A DNA stretch of 64,000 nt from Amyloporia xantha (taxonomy: Eukaryota > Basidiomycota > Agaricomycetes > Polyporales > Adustoporiaceae). Positions 1 to 10,955 of the stretch are shown one piece after another. Position 1 is the first letter of the stretch. Every line of letters starts with the position of its first letter. The stretch is taken from assembly GCA_036971615.1 (NCBI GenBank), contig JAYKKR010000011.1, positions 186,001-250,000 of the forward strand, read 5' to 3'. The translations under genes and the position numbers were made by a program. Below the pieces are notes generated by a model. That model was given only the letters and a program-made list of their open reading frames with translations. It was not told where the DNA came from and did not search any database.

Positions 1-130
1 AAAATAGGTCAGTGGTGTGAATACTACGGAAGGAAAAGAAAATGTACTCACTTTTGAACACTGCTCACAGGCAGCAGCGGGACGACGACGGCGACGGCGT
101 CGTCGTCGTCGTCGTCGAGCAGAGGCTAGG

Positions 131-240
131 GTGACGCGTCACAATGGGCAGTCCGGGAAGTGCCGGACTGCCCAATGTGGAAGGCGTCTTATTCGTCTTG
201 TATTCGTCTTAAAAATAGCTGAGGCACTCAATAGTGCCTC
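131..240. repeat. Palindromes in the transposon core
   Basis: Three self-complementary blocks lie close together. GTGACGCGTCAC at 131-142 is a perfect 12-base palindrome. Positions 146-173 form an 11-bp stem, GGGCAGTCCGG against CCGGACTGCCC, with a 6-base loop. Positions 221-240 form an 8-bp stem, GAGGCACT against AGTGCCTC, with a 4-base loop. All three have counterparts in copy 2 near 30060-30190, which argues for constraint on the fold or for shared recent origin. Confidence 0.75.
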
Positions 241-954
241 AATCCTCCTAGAAATTCATATGAGAACATTAAAGTAGTATTTAAATAAGCTCACCAAATT
301 AGAGGGATGCACGATAAAGAGTGCATGTACAGGAAGAGTCCCGAGTCGGCCGAGGCCTGGCGCAGCCAATCAGGTGGCGCGCTCAGCCAGGCGCGACTCG
401 AGGCTCGAAATGTTCGCTAGCCTACTACACGGCTGTTTCGAGCATTGTTGCTGCAGCTGCTTTCCTCCTCTCACCAAACTCAAATAAAGTTCACATTTAT
501 ATACTATATATCATAGGGTACTTGATATTTACTGCTGGCTGGGCTAGTGCTTATGCCATTCACAAAAATATCCCAATTTTCGGCCATTCTGGACCCAAAT
601 CAGGTATGTTTGGCTTATATCTCTCTGAAGAAGTGGAGGAATGTTTCCAAAACACTTGTATAGACTACTATATACATTAATAGTGCTCCCTATGTCTTAT
701 GTACGAAATATATTTGCTCAAAATGGTTGTACTCGCTGTTTTACATGTGTAGGACTTCAGCCACATGCCCAAATCGGGCATTTCGGCTGTTCCCGCAGTG
801 CGCGCCAACAGTGCCGCGTCACCGTAGGTCGTCTCCTCGACGTCGTCCACGACGTCGACGACGTCCCGCTGCTGCCCACGCGCAGCGTAACTTGGTAAGT
901 TTTTCAGCTTTGTTTCGTATTCTTCAGTTGCTGACCAGCTGTCTGCAACTGCAG

Positions 955-1690
955 CCCGACAGTGTTTGCTCCTGCAAGGCCGACTCCCCTGCCAACACCC
1001 CTGCATGCTCGACATCCGCCTCGCGTTCCACACCCACCCGCTGCACGCTCATCTGCCCCGCTGCACGCTCCCCGACTCCGCTGTCCGCTGCGCGTCCCCT
1101 CTGCGCGCTGCCCGACCCCACTGCGCACTGCCCGACCCGTCTGCGCGCTGCCGCACTCGTCCCGCACTGCCCGACCCGTCTGCACGCTGCTCGTCCCCCC
1201 GTATCCATCCCGCCCGTCCGATGCCCGTCCATACGCTACACGCCCGCCCGTACGCTGCCCGCCCGCCCGTATGCTGCCCGCCCATCTGCACGCTGCCCGC
1301 CCGTCTGCTGCCCGTCCCGCTGCTCGTGGCTGCACGCCCCGCCGCTCGTGGCTGCATCCCCGCCGCGCCCGCTGCCTCCGCTGCGCCCGCTGCCTCTGCG
1401 TACACGCTTCCCCCGCCGTACCCGCTGCCCCCAACCGCCGTACCCGCTGCCCCCACCCGCGCTTGCTGCCCCCATCCGCGCCCGCTGCCCCCACCCGTGC
1501 ACCCACTTGCGCCCGCTGCCCCCGCCCGTACACCCACCCGCGCCCGCGCACGCTGCCCCTGCCCCTGCCGGTACGCGTTGACCCCGCCAGTACGTGCTGC
1601 CCCTGCCGCGCACGCTGCGCCGGTACGCGCTGCCCCCGCCGTACACGCTGTCCCGCCCGCACACGCTGCCCCGTTCCCTCCGCCCGAGCA
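955..1690 (+). repeat. C-rich low-complexity arm of copy 1
   Basis: Irregular short repeats built on CCGCTGCCC, CGCCCGT and CGCTGCCCC, with C far exceeding G on this strand. It corresponds by position to 28560-29340 of copy 2 (read on the minus strand) but the repeat words have drifted. The overlapping open frames here are compositional and I do not call genes. Confidence 0.8.
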
Positions 1691-2109
1691 CGTTCGATGG
1701 ATGTAGTTACCGTATATAGATTTCCCTACCGCTGTACCCGTAGCTACTGAATCGAAAATAAAAACCTGTTTTTATTACCATTTTTGGACAGTTTTCGGTG
1801 CCTAGGTAAGCCTGTGGCACCCGAAAATATATTGCGCTATAACAGTAATGACCCAGAGCTATAGCTACCCGATATAGTAATAAGCCGCGATGCCGAAGGG
1901 ACCCTACGGCGAAAGGGAGGAGGCCCCGGAGGGTCCGGAGATAGCCCAGGAGCTGATGCACCAGCGACCAGGGAGAAACGCTGCCTGGTGCATAAGCGTC
2001 CGTAGGCCTATCCGTCAGTTGGTGCACCATTAGTACATAAGCAGCTGTTGATATAATAACATAGGGCGAACCTCTGATATACAGGAACAGAGCGCAGTCG
2101 CGAACGGTC

Positions 2110-2721
2110 GCCCATCCTTCTTGACGATTTTAGCGATGACTTCGATGAAGAACCTCAAGTAGTCGCCCGCATCAGCGCTGAGGCCAGAACCAAGAGGCAG
2201 GGTGGGGAGCGTCACGAAAACTTCAATACCCACAGCACAATTGAACACATTGTGGACGAAGGCCATTCCAGAAGTGCTCCTCAAGTCGAGACGAGAAATA
2301 CAGATTCTGCCCCTGACGTCCATGACGCTCCGCGCCGCGATGATGTCGCGGCAGGTCATCTCGGGGAAGTAGCACCTTTGCCACCTACTTCTCTCGCCGC
2401 GCGCTACGCGCATATCAAGGATAAAATTAGCAATGGTGGGCAAATGTTTCATGTTTTTGATTCAACCATTCATCCAGCATAGGATTTCCTATCGCGACCG
2501 AGGCCACATATCTCCGCGACATGCGGCGACACGCTCGCGACCAATTGATCGCGGTCGACCATGACATCGACGCGCTCAACGACATCCTCTTGTTGGAGCG
2601 GGGAATTCGGCAGCACCTGAGCACAACGAGCATAAAAAGTAGGATCTCCAAGGTGGAGACGAAGTTGTGGGTGCATGGGTCTCCGTCCTGGGACGAGCAC
2701 GAGGACGGTCCTCCCGAGTAG
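2110..2721 (+). CDS. Possible two-exon gene fragment, unknown
   Basis: I do not recognise this with confidence. An open frame from about 2110 to 2430 (Asp/Glu/His/Arg-rich, including ARYAHIKDKIS) can be joined to 2483-2721 by a 59-base intron starting GTGGGC and ending CATAG, which keeps frame. The second exon contains a helical stretch, RRHARDQLIAVDHDIDALND, of the kind found just before F-box domains in many agaricomycete F-box proteins, but no F-box follows. It begins right after the end of transposon copy 1. The opposite strand is also open, so the strand is uncertain. Confidence 0.25.
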
Positions 2722-3261
2722 ACGCGACTTTAGCCATGTACTTTTTTCCTGCAAATTTACCATGAAGTTCACCTCCTGTATGCTTGGTATGTACCCTAGT
2801 TTGAGTTATGAAATTAGTCACTTCGGCAGTATACACATAACGGGGCCTTTCGCTACAAGTGGCCATGGTCGCGACAGCCTGAGTGGAGTTGTCGTGCTCG
2901 CGCGCGACCCGCGATGGACTTTCCCAAACTCGCGGTGGCCCTCTTGCACCGTTTATCCATTGATGTTTAATGGTGCTTATGGTTGCGAGCCACTTGACGA
3001 ACTGGCAGAGTTTAGTATGGGTTGTATTCCCGGGGTGAATATGCTCTCGCGAGGTCTCTATGGTGAACTCTGCCAGTCGCGATCTTCACTATTGTTTTGC
3101 GCGAGAGCCATGAGTATTGGCAACTAATTGTCCGCGGTGCAGGCAGATGATGGCATGTACATGAGTAAAACATGGGCAAGACTCACTTGCAATTTGATAG
3201 TCCCCACAGTGTGAAGCTGTCCGCCTGCAAGCGATTTTGGTGGGAGGACAGGGGCAGCCAG
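2722..3261. other. No gene seen
   Basis: Moderately GC-rich sequence with several GCGCGA words resembling the neighbouring minisatellite. Open frames lack coding features that I can support. Confidence 0.5.
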
Positions 3262-4345
3262 TGGGCAATTGTCGCCGAGGAAAATGTCACATGGCGCGAG
3301 CCTGCCAGACAGAGGACAGCAGCACCTCGGCCGAGCCAGGGAGACAGGGAGGAATTGTCGCGGAAAAACAGAGCACATCGCGCGAGGCTACAGGACAGGG
3401 AACAGCAGCACCTCGGCCGAGCCAGGGAGACAGGGAGGAATTGTCGCGGGAAAACAGAGCACATCGCGCGAGGCTACAGGACAGGGAACAGCAGCACCTC
3501 GGCCGAGCCAGGGAGACAGGGAGGAATTGTCGCGGAAAAACAGAGCACATCGCGCGAGGCTACAGGACAGGGAACAGCAGCACCTCGGCCGAGCCAGGGA
3601 GACAGGGAGGAATTGTCGCGGGAAAACAGAGCACATCGCGCGAGGCTACAGGACAGGGAACAGCAGCACCTCGGCCGAGCCAGGGAGACAGGGAGGAATT
3701 GTCGCGGGAAAACAGAGCACATCGCGCGAGGCTACAGGACAGGGAACAGCAGCACCTCGGCCGAGCCAGGGAGACAGGGAGGAATTGTCGCGGAAAAACA
3801 GAGCACATCGCGCGAGGCTACAGGACAGGGAACAGCAGCACCTCGGCCGAGCCAGGGAGACAGGGAGGAATTGTCGCGGAAAAACAGAGCACATCGCGCG
3901 AGGCTACAGGACAGGGAACAGCAGCACCTCGGCCGAGCCAGGGAGACAGGGAGGAATTGTCGCGGAAAAACAGAGCACATCGCGCGAGGCTACAGGACAG
4001 GGAACAGCAGCACCTCGGCCGAGCCAGGGAGACAGGGAGGAATTGTCGCGGAAAAACAGAGCACATCGCGCGAGGCTACAGGACAGGGAACAGCAGCACC
4101 TCGGCCGAGCCAGGGAGACAGGGAGGAATTGTCGCGGAAAAACAGAGCACATCGCGCGAGGCTACAGGACAGGGAACAGCAGTGCCTCGGCCGAGCCAGG
4201 GAGACAGGGAGGAATTGTCGCGGGAAAACAGAGCACATCGCGCGAGGCTACAGGACAGGGAACAGCAGTGCCTCGGCCGAGCCAGGGAGACAGGGAGGAA
4301 TTGTCGCGGACAAGCAGAGTATATCGCGCGAGCCTGTAAGCCTAT
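3262..4345. repeat. 86-bp minisatellite, about 12 copies
   Basis: Twelve near-identical 86-base units recur with exact spacing (the CTCGGCCGAG palindrome falls near 3327, 3413, 3499 and so on to 4273), with diverged half-units at each end. Variation is limited to a few sites: A or G in the GCGGRAAAAC word (G in units 2, 4, 5 and 11) and CA or TG before CCTCGGCC in the last units. Because 86 is not a multiple of three and the unit has few stops, long frames are open on both strands. I regard these as non-coding. Confidence 0.95.
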
Positions 4346-4423
4346 ATAGTGGTGAGAGCAACCGGCCGAGCCTGAATCTCAAGGCCCTGCTGCAGTGTCG
4401 GCCGACGTCCGGCGTCCCTTGGG

Positions 4424-4861
4424 TCAGGGCACATTGTCAACCATATATATCCTATGAGTCAGGTGAATATGACTGAACGGGCTCTGCTGGAGGAGCTGCC
4501 TTGTCTCGTCAGACATAATTGTCGCTGACCAGTTTCTGAATTTGACTCGTTCGACTTTATTGAGCTTCAGTAAAACGCGGGGTGCTTCTTGGTCTAGCCA
4601 TGAAAACGTCTCATCCAAGGTAACTGATAAATCATGGACATAGTACGCTAAGTGCGGAGCTTGGAGAAGCAGTCCCTCGAATTGTTCATAGCGGCAAGAT
4701 CCAAGGATATAAACAGAACGGAAAAGATAGATCCTGCTCATGGTGTACCATGTGCGGCATGTTATTCCACAGGCACCGAGGACACGGGGATCGTCCGATA
4801 GGTAGTGGAATATAATATGCTGTATTTCAGTGGGAAGATACAGGACATATGAGTTATTCAT
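4424..4861 (-). pseudogene. F-box protein, truncated
   Basis: The reading frame starts with Met at 4861 and goes straight into a fungal F-box: LPTEIQHIIFHYLSDD, then a Cys/Thr/Trp motif (CRTWYTMSR) and LFRSVYI, which is how agaricomycete F-box proteins begin. F-box proteins bind Skp1 in SCF ubiquitin ligases and recruit substrates through their C-terminal half. Here only about 145 residues remain. Homology fades near 4440 and the frame stops about 80 bases before the minisatellite, whereas relatives usually run to 400 residues or more. The domain itself has no break, so it could be transcribed, but the substrate-binding part is absent. I judge it a truncated gene. Confidence 0.72.
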
Positions 4862-5519
4862 TCCCTATCATATGATTAGACAGTACACAGTTCATTCAGA
4901 ATGACGATGGATGACTCATTTGAAAGCCAGACTTACCATACGTCTAATTGGAGTACGCGGTAAGGGCACAGCGCCAGTCGTTCGCACCTCTAGAGATAGC
5001 GCCGATAATGGTTGCAGCCGCGACATCTACATCAATATGTCAAATCATCTGTCCACAAAACTTTCAACAAACGGCTGATACGATACCAATGGGGGATGGC
5101 TGTACCATAAGCTGAAGTCGAGCGAAACACAGGTGTTGCACAACGGTAGGAAGCGAGGAAGCGAGTTATGCCCTAAAATAGATCAACTCGTGATTCGTGT
5201 CGGTGATCCCGTGAACGGTCTCCTCTTTCTTTTGACACACATGGTCAGTACATATTAATCCTTCTCGAGCTCGTTGTAGAACGGCTCAGAAAAGTCAGCG
5301 AAAATGTGCCACGACCATTATCTGTCCACGTCCACGTCCACACCTTCTCAATCAAAGTAGCGAAGACTACAATGCACTTGATTGTGGGCGAAATGCCTGG
5401 CGCAGAATTCGTCAGTATGTCAACATGAATGCGAACTAAGCCGGCAAGCAATACATAGCAGCTCAATTCCAATGTCTGCAGGCTTCAAGTCGACGTACAC
5501 GCCCCATTGACGGTGTAGA
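4862..5519. other. No gene seen
   Basis: Upstream flank of the truncated F-box gene and left flank of the 57-bp satellite. Short frames only, none supported. Confidence 0.5.
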
Positions 5520-6196
5520 TGTACGATCCAAGCTGGGGCGCTCGTTTGCAAGAGTGGTATCCAGTCTGAAAGGAGAGGGCCGATGTGAGTTGGAAAGCGT
5601 GTTCAACAGGAATATACTTGATCTGAAAGATATGCATGCGATACAAGCTGGGCCATTTCTCGCAAGAGGAGTATTCGGTCTGAAATGTAGACGTGCGATC
5701 CAGCCTGTGGCATTCGTTCTACAAAGGAATATTTGATCTGAAGAGTGACTTGCAATTCAAGCCGAATTATCCGTTCGAAAGAAGAGTATTTGATCTGAAC
5801 AAGATACGCGATCCAAGCTGGGGCAATTTTTCGAAAGAGGAGTGTTCGGTCTGAAACGTAGATGTGCGATCCAAGCTGTGGCGTTCGTTCGAAAGAAGAA
5901 TTTTCGATCTGAAATGCGACGTGCGATTCAAGCCGGGGTACTTGTTCGAAGACATTAGCAAATGTCCAATCTGTCTCATTGTGTTCTAGTCTACTTAGCG
6001 GAGTATTATATTTGATCTGAGATGGGACGTGCGATCCCAGCCGGATAACTCGTTCGAAAGAAGCTTATTTAATCGGAAAGGAGATGTGCGATCCAAGCTG
6101 AGGAACTCGTTCGAAAGGAAAATCTTGATCCGAAACGGAGACGTGCGATCCAAGCTCAGGAATTCGCTCGAAAGGAATATATTCGGTCCGATGTTG
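5520..6196 (+). repeat. 57-bp satellite array 1
   Basis: About eleven diverged units of 56-58 bases. The recurring words on the plus strand are GATCTGAAA, then GTGCGATCCAAGCT, then GTTCGAAAG followed by AGTATT. Units differ by 15-30 percent, so this is an old array. A short unrelated stretch interrupts it near 5955-6000. On the minus strand it abuts the 3' end of the eIF2D relic. Confidence 0.88.
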
Positions 6197-7795
6197 GGAA
6201 GTTCAAATTCTTCTCTATGGTCATGTCTGCACCCTCGATCCACTTCTTCCACACGCCTTTCGCGAGAAGCAGGTCCGCCATCGCCTTAATATGCTTACCC
6301 TTAACCATTATCACTTCGATATTCGACGCCTTCCCATGCACGGGCGAGATTGCCCCATGAGCATAAGTAACAAGGTGAGAGCATAGAAGATAGAAGAATA
6401 GTATGAACCCGAGGTCGAACTTGCGCAGATCTTAGGGAGCTCCCCAGCAAGGTCTTCAGCGTTATTGAAGTATGGCTCGAGCACTGTCACTAGCATACAG
6501 GCCTTTCGGCACTGACGGATTTTGATTAAAACTTGAATTGGCTTCTGGCTTCAACAGTCCCTTTCTGCGAGGACTGCGAAATCAGTTCCAGATCTACCAG
6601 GGTATAACGTTGGAGCCAAACTGACTTGACGACATGTTTTTCCTCGACCCGAATCTCATAGCAGCTCCGCGTGCGCTCCTTCAATCGGCCGAGCACCTCT
6701 TCGCGCTTTAGGAACTCAACATCTATCTCGTTCTTGATGGTGAGGGCGGAAAACAGTGCGGAATCATCCCCGACGTTGACATACTGCTGCGCCTTGTAGT
6801 AAAGATATTCTTCGACGCCATATAAGAAGTGAGAATGGTTTTGATCTCCGGTAGGGTGTACAATTTTCCTGTCCTATGGCGCATATGAATGTAAGCGCTT
6901 TGTTGCACACATAACGGATGACGTTGCACAGACTCCTTATCAGCTGCGATGAACCAACCGAGGGTGCTGCCGAATGGCTTGCACAGTTCTTGTCACCTGT
7001 ATTTCGTCCTTACGTTTCTCCTCTGCCTCCTTCTTACGCTCCCTAACTTCCGCCTTCTGTTGCTTTGTCTCAATCTCCTGCACGGTCCTGACTGACCTAT
7101 GGCCCACTACAACACCCTCAAGAACGCTTTGACTGACTTGTACGTAGAGTGCTTCAAATCCAACGCGCCAGCATCTGTGCTCAGCATCAGGTCAGTACGT
7201 CACCGCCAGAGAGGCGAGATATACCTGCACGACCGCTCGATCCTACGATTTCTGCTGGACGCGCTGGGAGCACATACGAGCTCCAGAACGTTGAGGCCGA
7301 CATCGGAAAGTAGACGGCGGGACGGAGGCGAGGGTTGTCAAGAGGGGAGCGCTGAGTGCAGGCCGGGCGCTATATCGACGCCAGATCAGACGAGATCACC
7401 ACTAGGAAATAGACTCTGGGATCACGGCGAATGGCACAGGTATGCAGTCCGTTTATAGGTTCGCCGCCCTCGCAATGTACAAAGTGCATGCACAGTCCAG
7501 AAAAGTGTGAACCTACCGTCTGCTGTGAGCGCAGGAGCACTGTTCTCCGCCGACTCAGTCAGTCCTGTCCTACCGTCGTTGGTGATTCCGTCTTGACCGT
7601 TCGGCTCTCTGCCAAGATCTCTTCTGTCCCTTCGCTGGCTCGCACCGACCTGAGCTCAGGGATGTCTGGTGCTTTGCTGTTCCCCATGCCCCACACGGTG
7701 TCTTTCCACGTATGCAAGAAGCGCACTGCCTTGCCCTTCACATCCTGATCCTCCGCCTGTAGGTCCTGAGCGCGATGAAGACCGACTGCATTCAA
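6197..7795 (-). pseudogene. TMA64: eIF2D (Tma64) relic
   Basis: eIF2D is a ribosome-recycling and alternative initiation factor with PUA, winged-helix, SWIB and C-terminal SUI1 domains. On the minus strand, pieces appear in family order: GKAVRFLHTWKD near 7720 (after the PUA), TFWSSYVLPARPA near 7290, LDLKHSTYKSVKAFLR near 7170, a Lys/Glu-rich helix RTVQEIETKQQKAE near 7060, GSTLGWFIAADK near 6950, YTLPEIKTILTSYM near 6850, YVNVGDDSALFSALTIKNE near 6760, KPIQVLIKIRQ near 6535, and the SUI1 motif KGKHIKAMADLLLAKG near 6290. Introns such as GTCAGT...CCAG before KPIQV are kept. Breaks: a +1 shift at about 6990, another shift near 6805 and loss of the PUA start. Homology stops exactly where the 57-bp satellite begins. 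Confidence 0.85.
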
Positions 7796-9008
7796 TTGAT
7801 CAGTTCCTCAAAGGAAAGGCCGCATAACATGCCAACCATACGATACCATCGTCACTCACTGTCAGCCTAAGTGAGCATTTGAGGACGTGATGTGCGCGCC
7901 CTTCCAACGGTCTTTGCACCATGCTACAGCTAGCTCCGCAGCAGACGAGTTCTATGTGGAAAGATATACGAAGCAGCAAAATGTCACTGGTCAGTGATTA
8001 CTCGCCAAACACGCAGCGATGATACCTTTGGCGCCTGACTATACTTTCGCACGAACCGCAACCGAAGCGCTCAGCGAACTCGATATCCTTCTCTTCCCAA
8101 CCAAAAATATTTATGTAAAGCTCTCTTCAACGACTGTGCCGTCTTGCCCTTCAGCAAGAACACAACAACGACGATTAGACATGCCGCACACACTGTGCAG
8201 CCTCCGTTGTCTCGAGAAGGGCAGCTGAAAGGTACGGCAGCCCGGGGTCCTTTAAGTCGTCAATTAAAGCTGAGTGAAACCCTGAGGCTGCTGGAGAGTC
8301 GTCCCCGGAACGCCCTAATATCAGACACCCTGCGATGCGATCACTTACATGGTACTACTCCACATGCTGTGGGCCGTCCCACTGCCACGGATGGGAATAC
8401 CTGGGACCCATTGCCGCTGCGATTTTGAGCGCGCGCCCGTGCGGCGCAGAGAAGGCGCCGTCCTTTGGCCAACATCTTGTATTCTCCTGCCACAATATCC
8501 TCCTGCCACAATATCTTGTTCATCGTTTGATAGGCCGTCATTCTTCGTTGAACTGTGATTATTCTAATCCCACCAGTCGAAGTCAGCTCTTTGGTGGTGA
8601 GTTAGACCTCGGACTTCCGGACAGAGTCAAGTCGTAATCCGCTGAACTGATCCAAAGTTTCGCTGGAATGGCCGAGAAATTCCGCGAGACTCCAACTACA
8701 GAACAGAGAGCAATAATAAGGATGCGCAGGTCTCGAAGGCTTATGTACGAGGAAATCATATTTACACCTGTGAGATTTCGTTGTGCTCATCTAGCAACAA
8801 GTGGCTCAAGACCGATTACAGATCTAGCATATTTCCCAGAAAAAGACAAGCATTATATCTTGCTACGTTGGAAGCATATCTCGATGCGCTACATATGCAT
8901 CTGTATCATGTGGGGCTCTTTCCTGTCCCTCACCAGAGCCTGGCTGGATTTCTTGGCCTGAGGCACGAGACTACTATGGTCCGTGGTAACTTACCTTCGT
9001 GATAGTAG
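7796..9008. other. No gene seen
   Basis: The missing eIF2D N-terminus (PUA) is not found here. A 14-base word, CCTGCCACAATATC, is repeated in tandem near 8488-8520. Open frames are short and overlap on both strands. Confidence 0.45.
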
Positions 9009-9330
9009 GTGAGCTCAATTAGATTCCAACGAATCCCTCGGGTTGGATCGAACGTCCACGTTTCAAACCGAAGATATTCCTTTCAAACGAATGCCCCAGC
9101 TTGGCATTTACATCTATGTTTCCGGATGAACCCCCCACATTCGATCGAGCATCTCCGAGTCTGTTTCAGATCAAATACTTTTCTTTCGGACGGAGTTCCC
9201 AGTGTCGGTCGCCCGTCTCCATCTCAGATCGAACTCTCAGCCTTCGCACGGATTCCTCTACTTCGATTGCATGTTTCACATTGAATGCTTCCCTTTCGAA
9301 CGGATTCATTATCTTGCAAATGTGATCAAG
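9009..9330 (-). repeat. 57-bp satellite array 2 (inverted to array 1)
   Basis: The same family as array 1 in reverse orientation: CCTTTCAAACGAATGCCCCAGCTTGG near 9075-9105 is split over a unit, with TTTCAGATCAAATA and CTCAGATCGAACT following. About five units. With array 1 it forms an inverted pair enclosing the eIF2D relic. Confidence 0.82.
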
Positions 9331-10955
9331 GCGACCGTCTCCGCAAATGGCAGATTAAATTTCCAGACATGTGACCCGCATCTGCGCCGCTACCGCTGAG
9401 CCGTCATAGAATGTCTGCTGCGTAAGCGTCATCTTGAGTTCTTACCTCGTGTCCAGTCGGAATCGCGACGGCTGGTCAGCGCGCCAACGACAAATGCTGC
9501 AACGCACCTAGCATTGCGACTCAGCACGTGTTCATATTTACGCCCATATGCTGCCGTATAGCTGTGAGTGCTCAGCAGACCGTCGTTCCTGAGCACATCG
9601 TAATCTCTCACCTTCTTCGACGTCGTTTGTGCGCATACGATATTGGGCTGGATCCCGGTTCGGATCCATGCTCGTCACAGATTGTGATTGCTAGAAAGAG
9701 AGGCACCTCGCAGTCACCCTGCAAGACCTTATTTGCTCATTAGCCAATTTCATATACAGGCCACACCTTCGAAGAGTCATGGTATGCTATATAATCACAG
9801 ATTTCACACTGTCGGTAAGATCCGACTGTCGCCGTGCTCATCAGAATAGCTCACACCGCGGTCGAAATCTGTTGTTCGAGAGCTGAACTCATTGCGGACA
9901 TTTTCCGTCGCTGATAACATTAACCAAAGGAGGACAATCTATTGATTCTGGGTCCGAACATAGGTTGACTGGCCAATCAGAGGCCGTTCTTCAGGGTGTT
10001 CAAATTCCGAAAACACCAAAAGTTTGTAGTCAGAAAATGACTTCCCTATCGGAAAATGTCTGAGAGATGTCCGCCCGTCGAACATCTCATCTAGCCCGCG
10101 GTGTCAGCACTCCCTGGAGACCTCTGTCACAAAGGCGTCTATGGAAGGAAGCTAGAATCTGACGACATACTATTCCAGAGTTCCATGGCATACGTACGTC
10201 CTGGTGAGTGGGTCGATTTCGCCGCCGATCCTGCAAGTTGGATTACTGAAAGAGACTAGACGCCTTCTGCGTTCTGCATGCTCCTATCTCAATCTGATTA
10301 TGTCCAGAGCGGTTCCGTGGATAACAAGAACCGGTGGAGCAAGGGGCATATATTACAGCATTGTGACGAGAACATAGATGGCAGAATGGGGTCTTATGAG
10401 GTGCTCGAATTATGGGGTAAGCACTAGAAGTGGTGGATGTATCAATAATTGCTGATAAGGAGCATAGTTTATACACCTGTCTAAGCGGAGCCGGTCTTGG
10501 CCCATATACGCAATTCAAAGAACATCTCCGGACCCAGCCTATTCTGGTAAATCACAGGGGGCGCAACTATGTCTTCGCTGATGACCCACCCTTTCAGTAA
10601 GATTCGATGAGAAATGAGTCTGCACGCCAACACCTGTTGAATTGAGGACACAGGTTCACAGGCTCACGACCCTGGCTGTAGTATAATCAGCGTGATTTGT
10701 TTAGGTGAGACGATGCATATCGCTGACATCGTGCGGCACTCATCCGGGCATGATGTTGAGATCAGAGCCATTCCTTTTGCGTTTTACACATATAGTCGCC
10801 TCGGTAGGGGCCGCGAGCGTCCACATATATTTTCAGCATTGCGGGCATAACTCGTAAGATTTCTCCCCACTCGTTTTCATCACATCTCGCGCAGTCAAGC
10901 GCAAGCACATAACAAACCTTGATTTTATACAGAGAATCACGGACAGGTTCTTGCA
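9331..10955. other. No gene seen
   Basis: No family motif found on either strand. The right end may hold the promoter or first exon of the gene that begins near 10956. Confidence 0.4.

Larger units (their letters stand above)
1..2046 (+). mobile_element. Long-TIR Mutator-like element, copy 1 (left part outside window)
   Basis: This stretch matches, in reverse complement, the left two thirds of the complete element at 28233-31653. Shared blocks are the CGTCGTC-rich core near 70-120, the hairpins at 146-173 and 221-240, the block at 310-420, a C-rich low-complexity arm at about 955-1690 and the terminal block at about 1740-2046. Its outer end at 2046 repeats the left terminus of the other copy almost base for base. 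The other end, and therefore the second target-site copy, lies upstream of the window. No transposase is visible. The long open frames at 727-1750 are a by-product of the C-rich arm, which is open in several frames on both strands. Confidence 0.88.

Noticed and set aside
727..1750. Long Pro/Arg/Cys-rich open frames
   Set aside because: Products of the C-rich transposon arm. Open in several frames on both strands and not conserved in words between copies.
3172..4476. 434-residue repetitive open frame (and two further long frames on the same strand)
   Set aside because: It is the 86-bp minisatellite read in frame. The unit length is not a multiple of three and all plus frames as well as the minus strand are open, so no frame has special support.
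5767..6252. Open frames with repeated LSNE..LDRTS..R words
   Set aside because: These are the 57-bp satellite (19 codons per unit) translated; the unit length is a multiple of three, which gives a false repeat protein.
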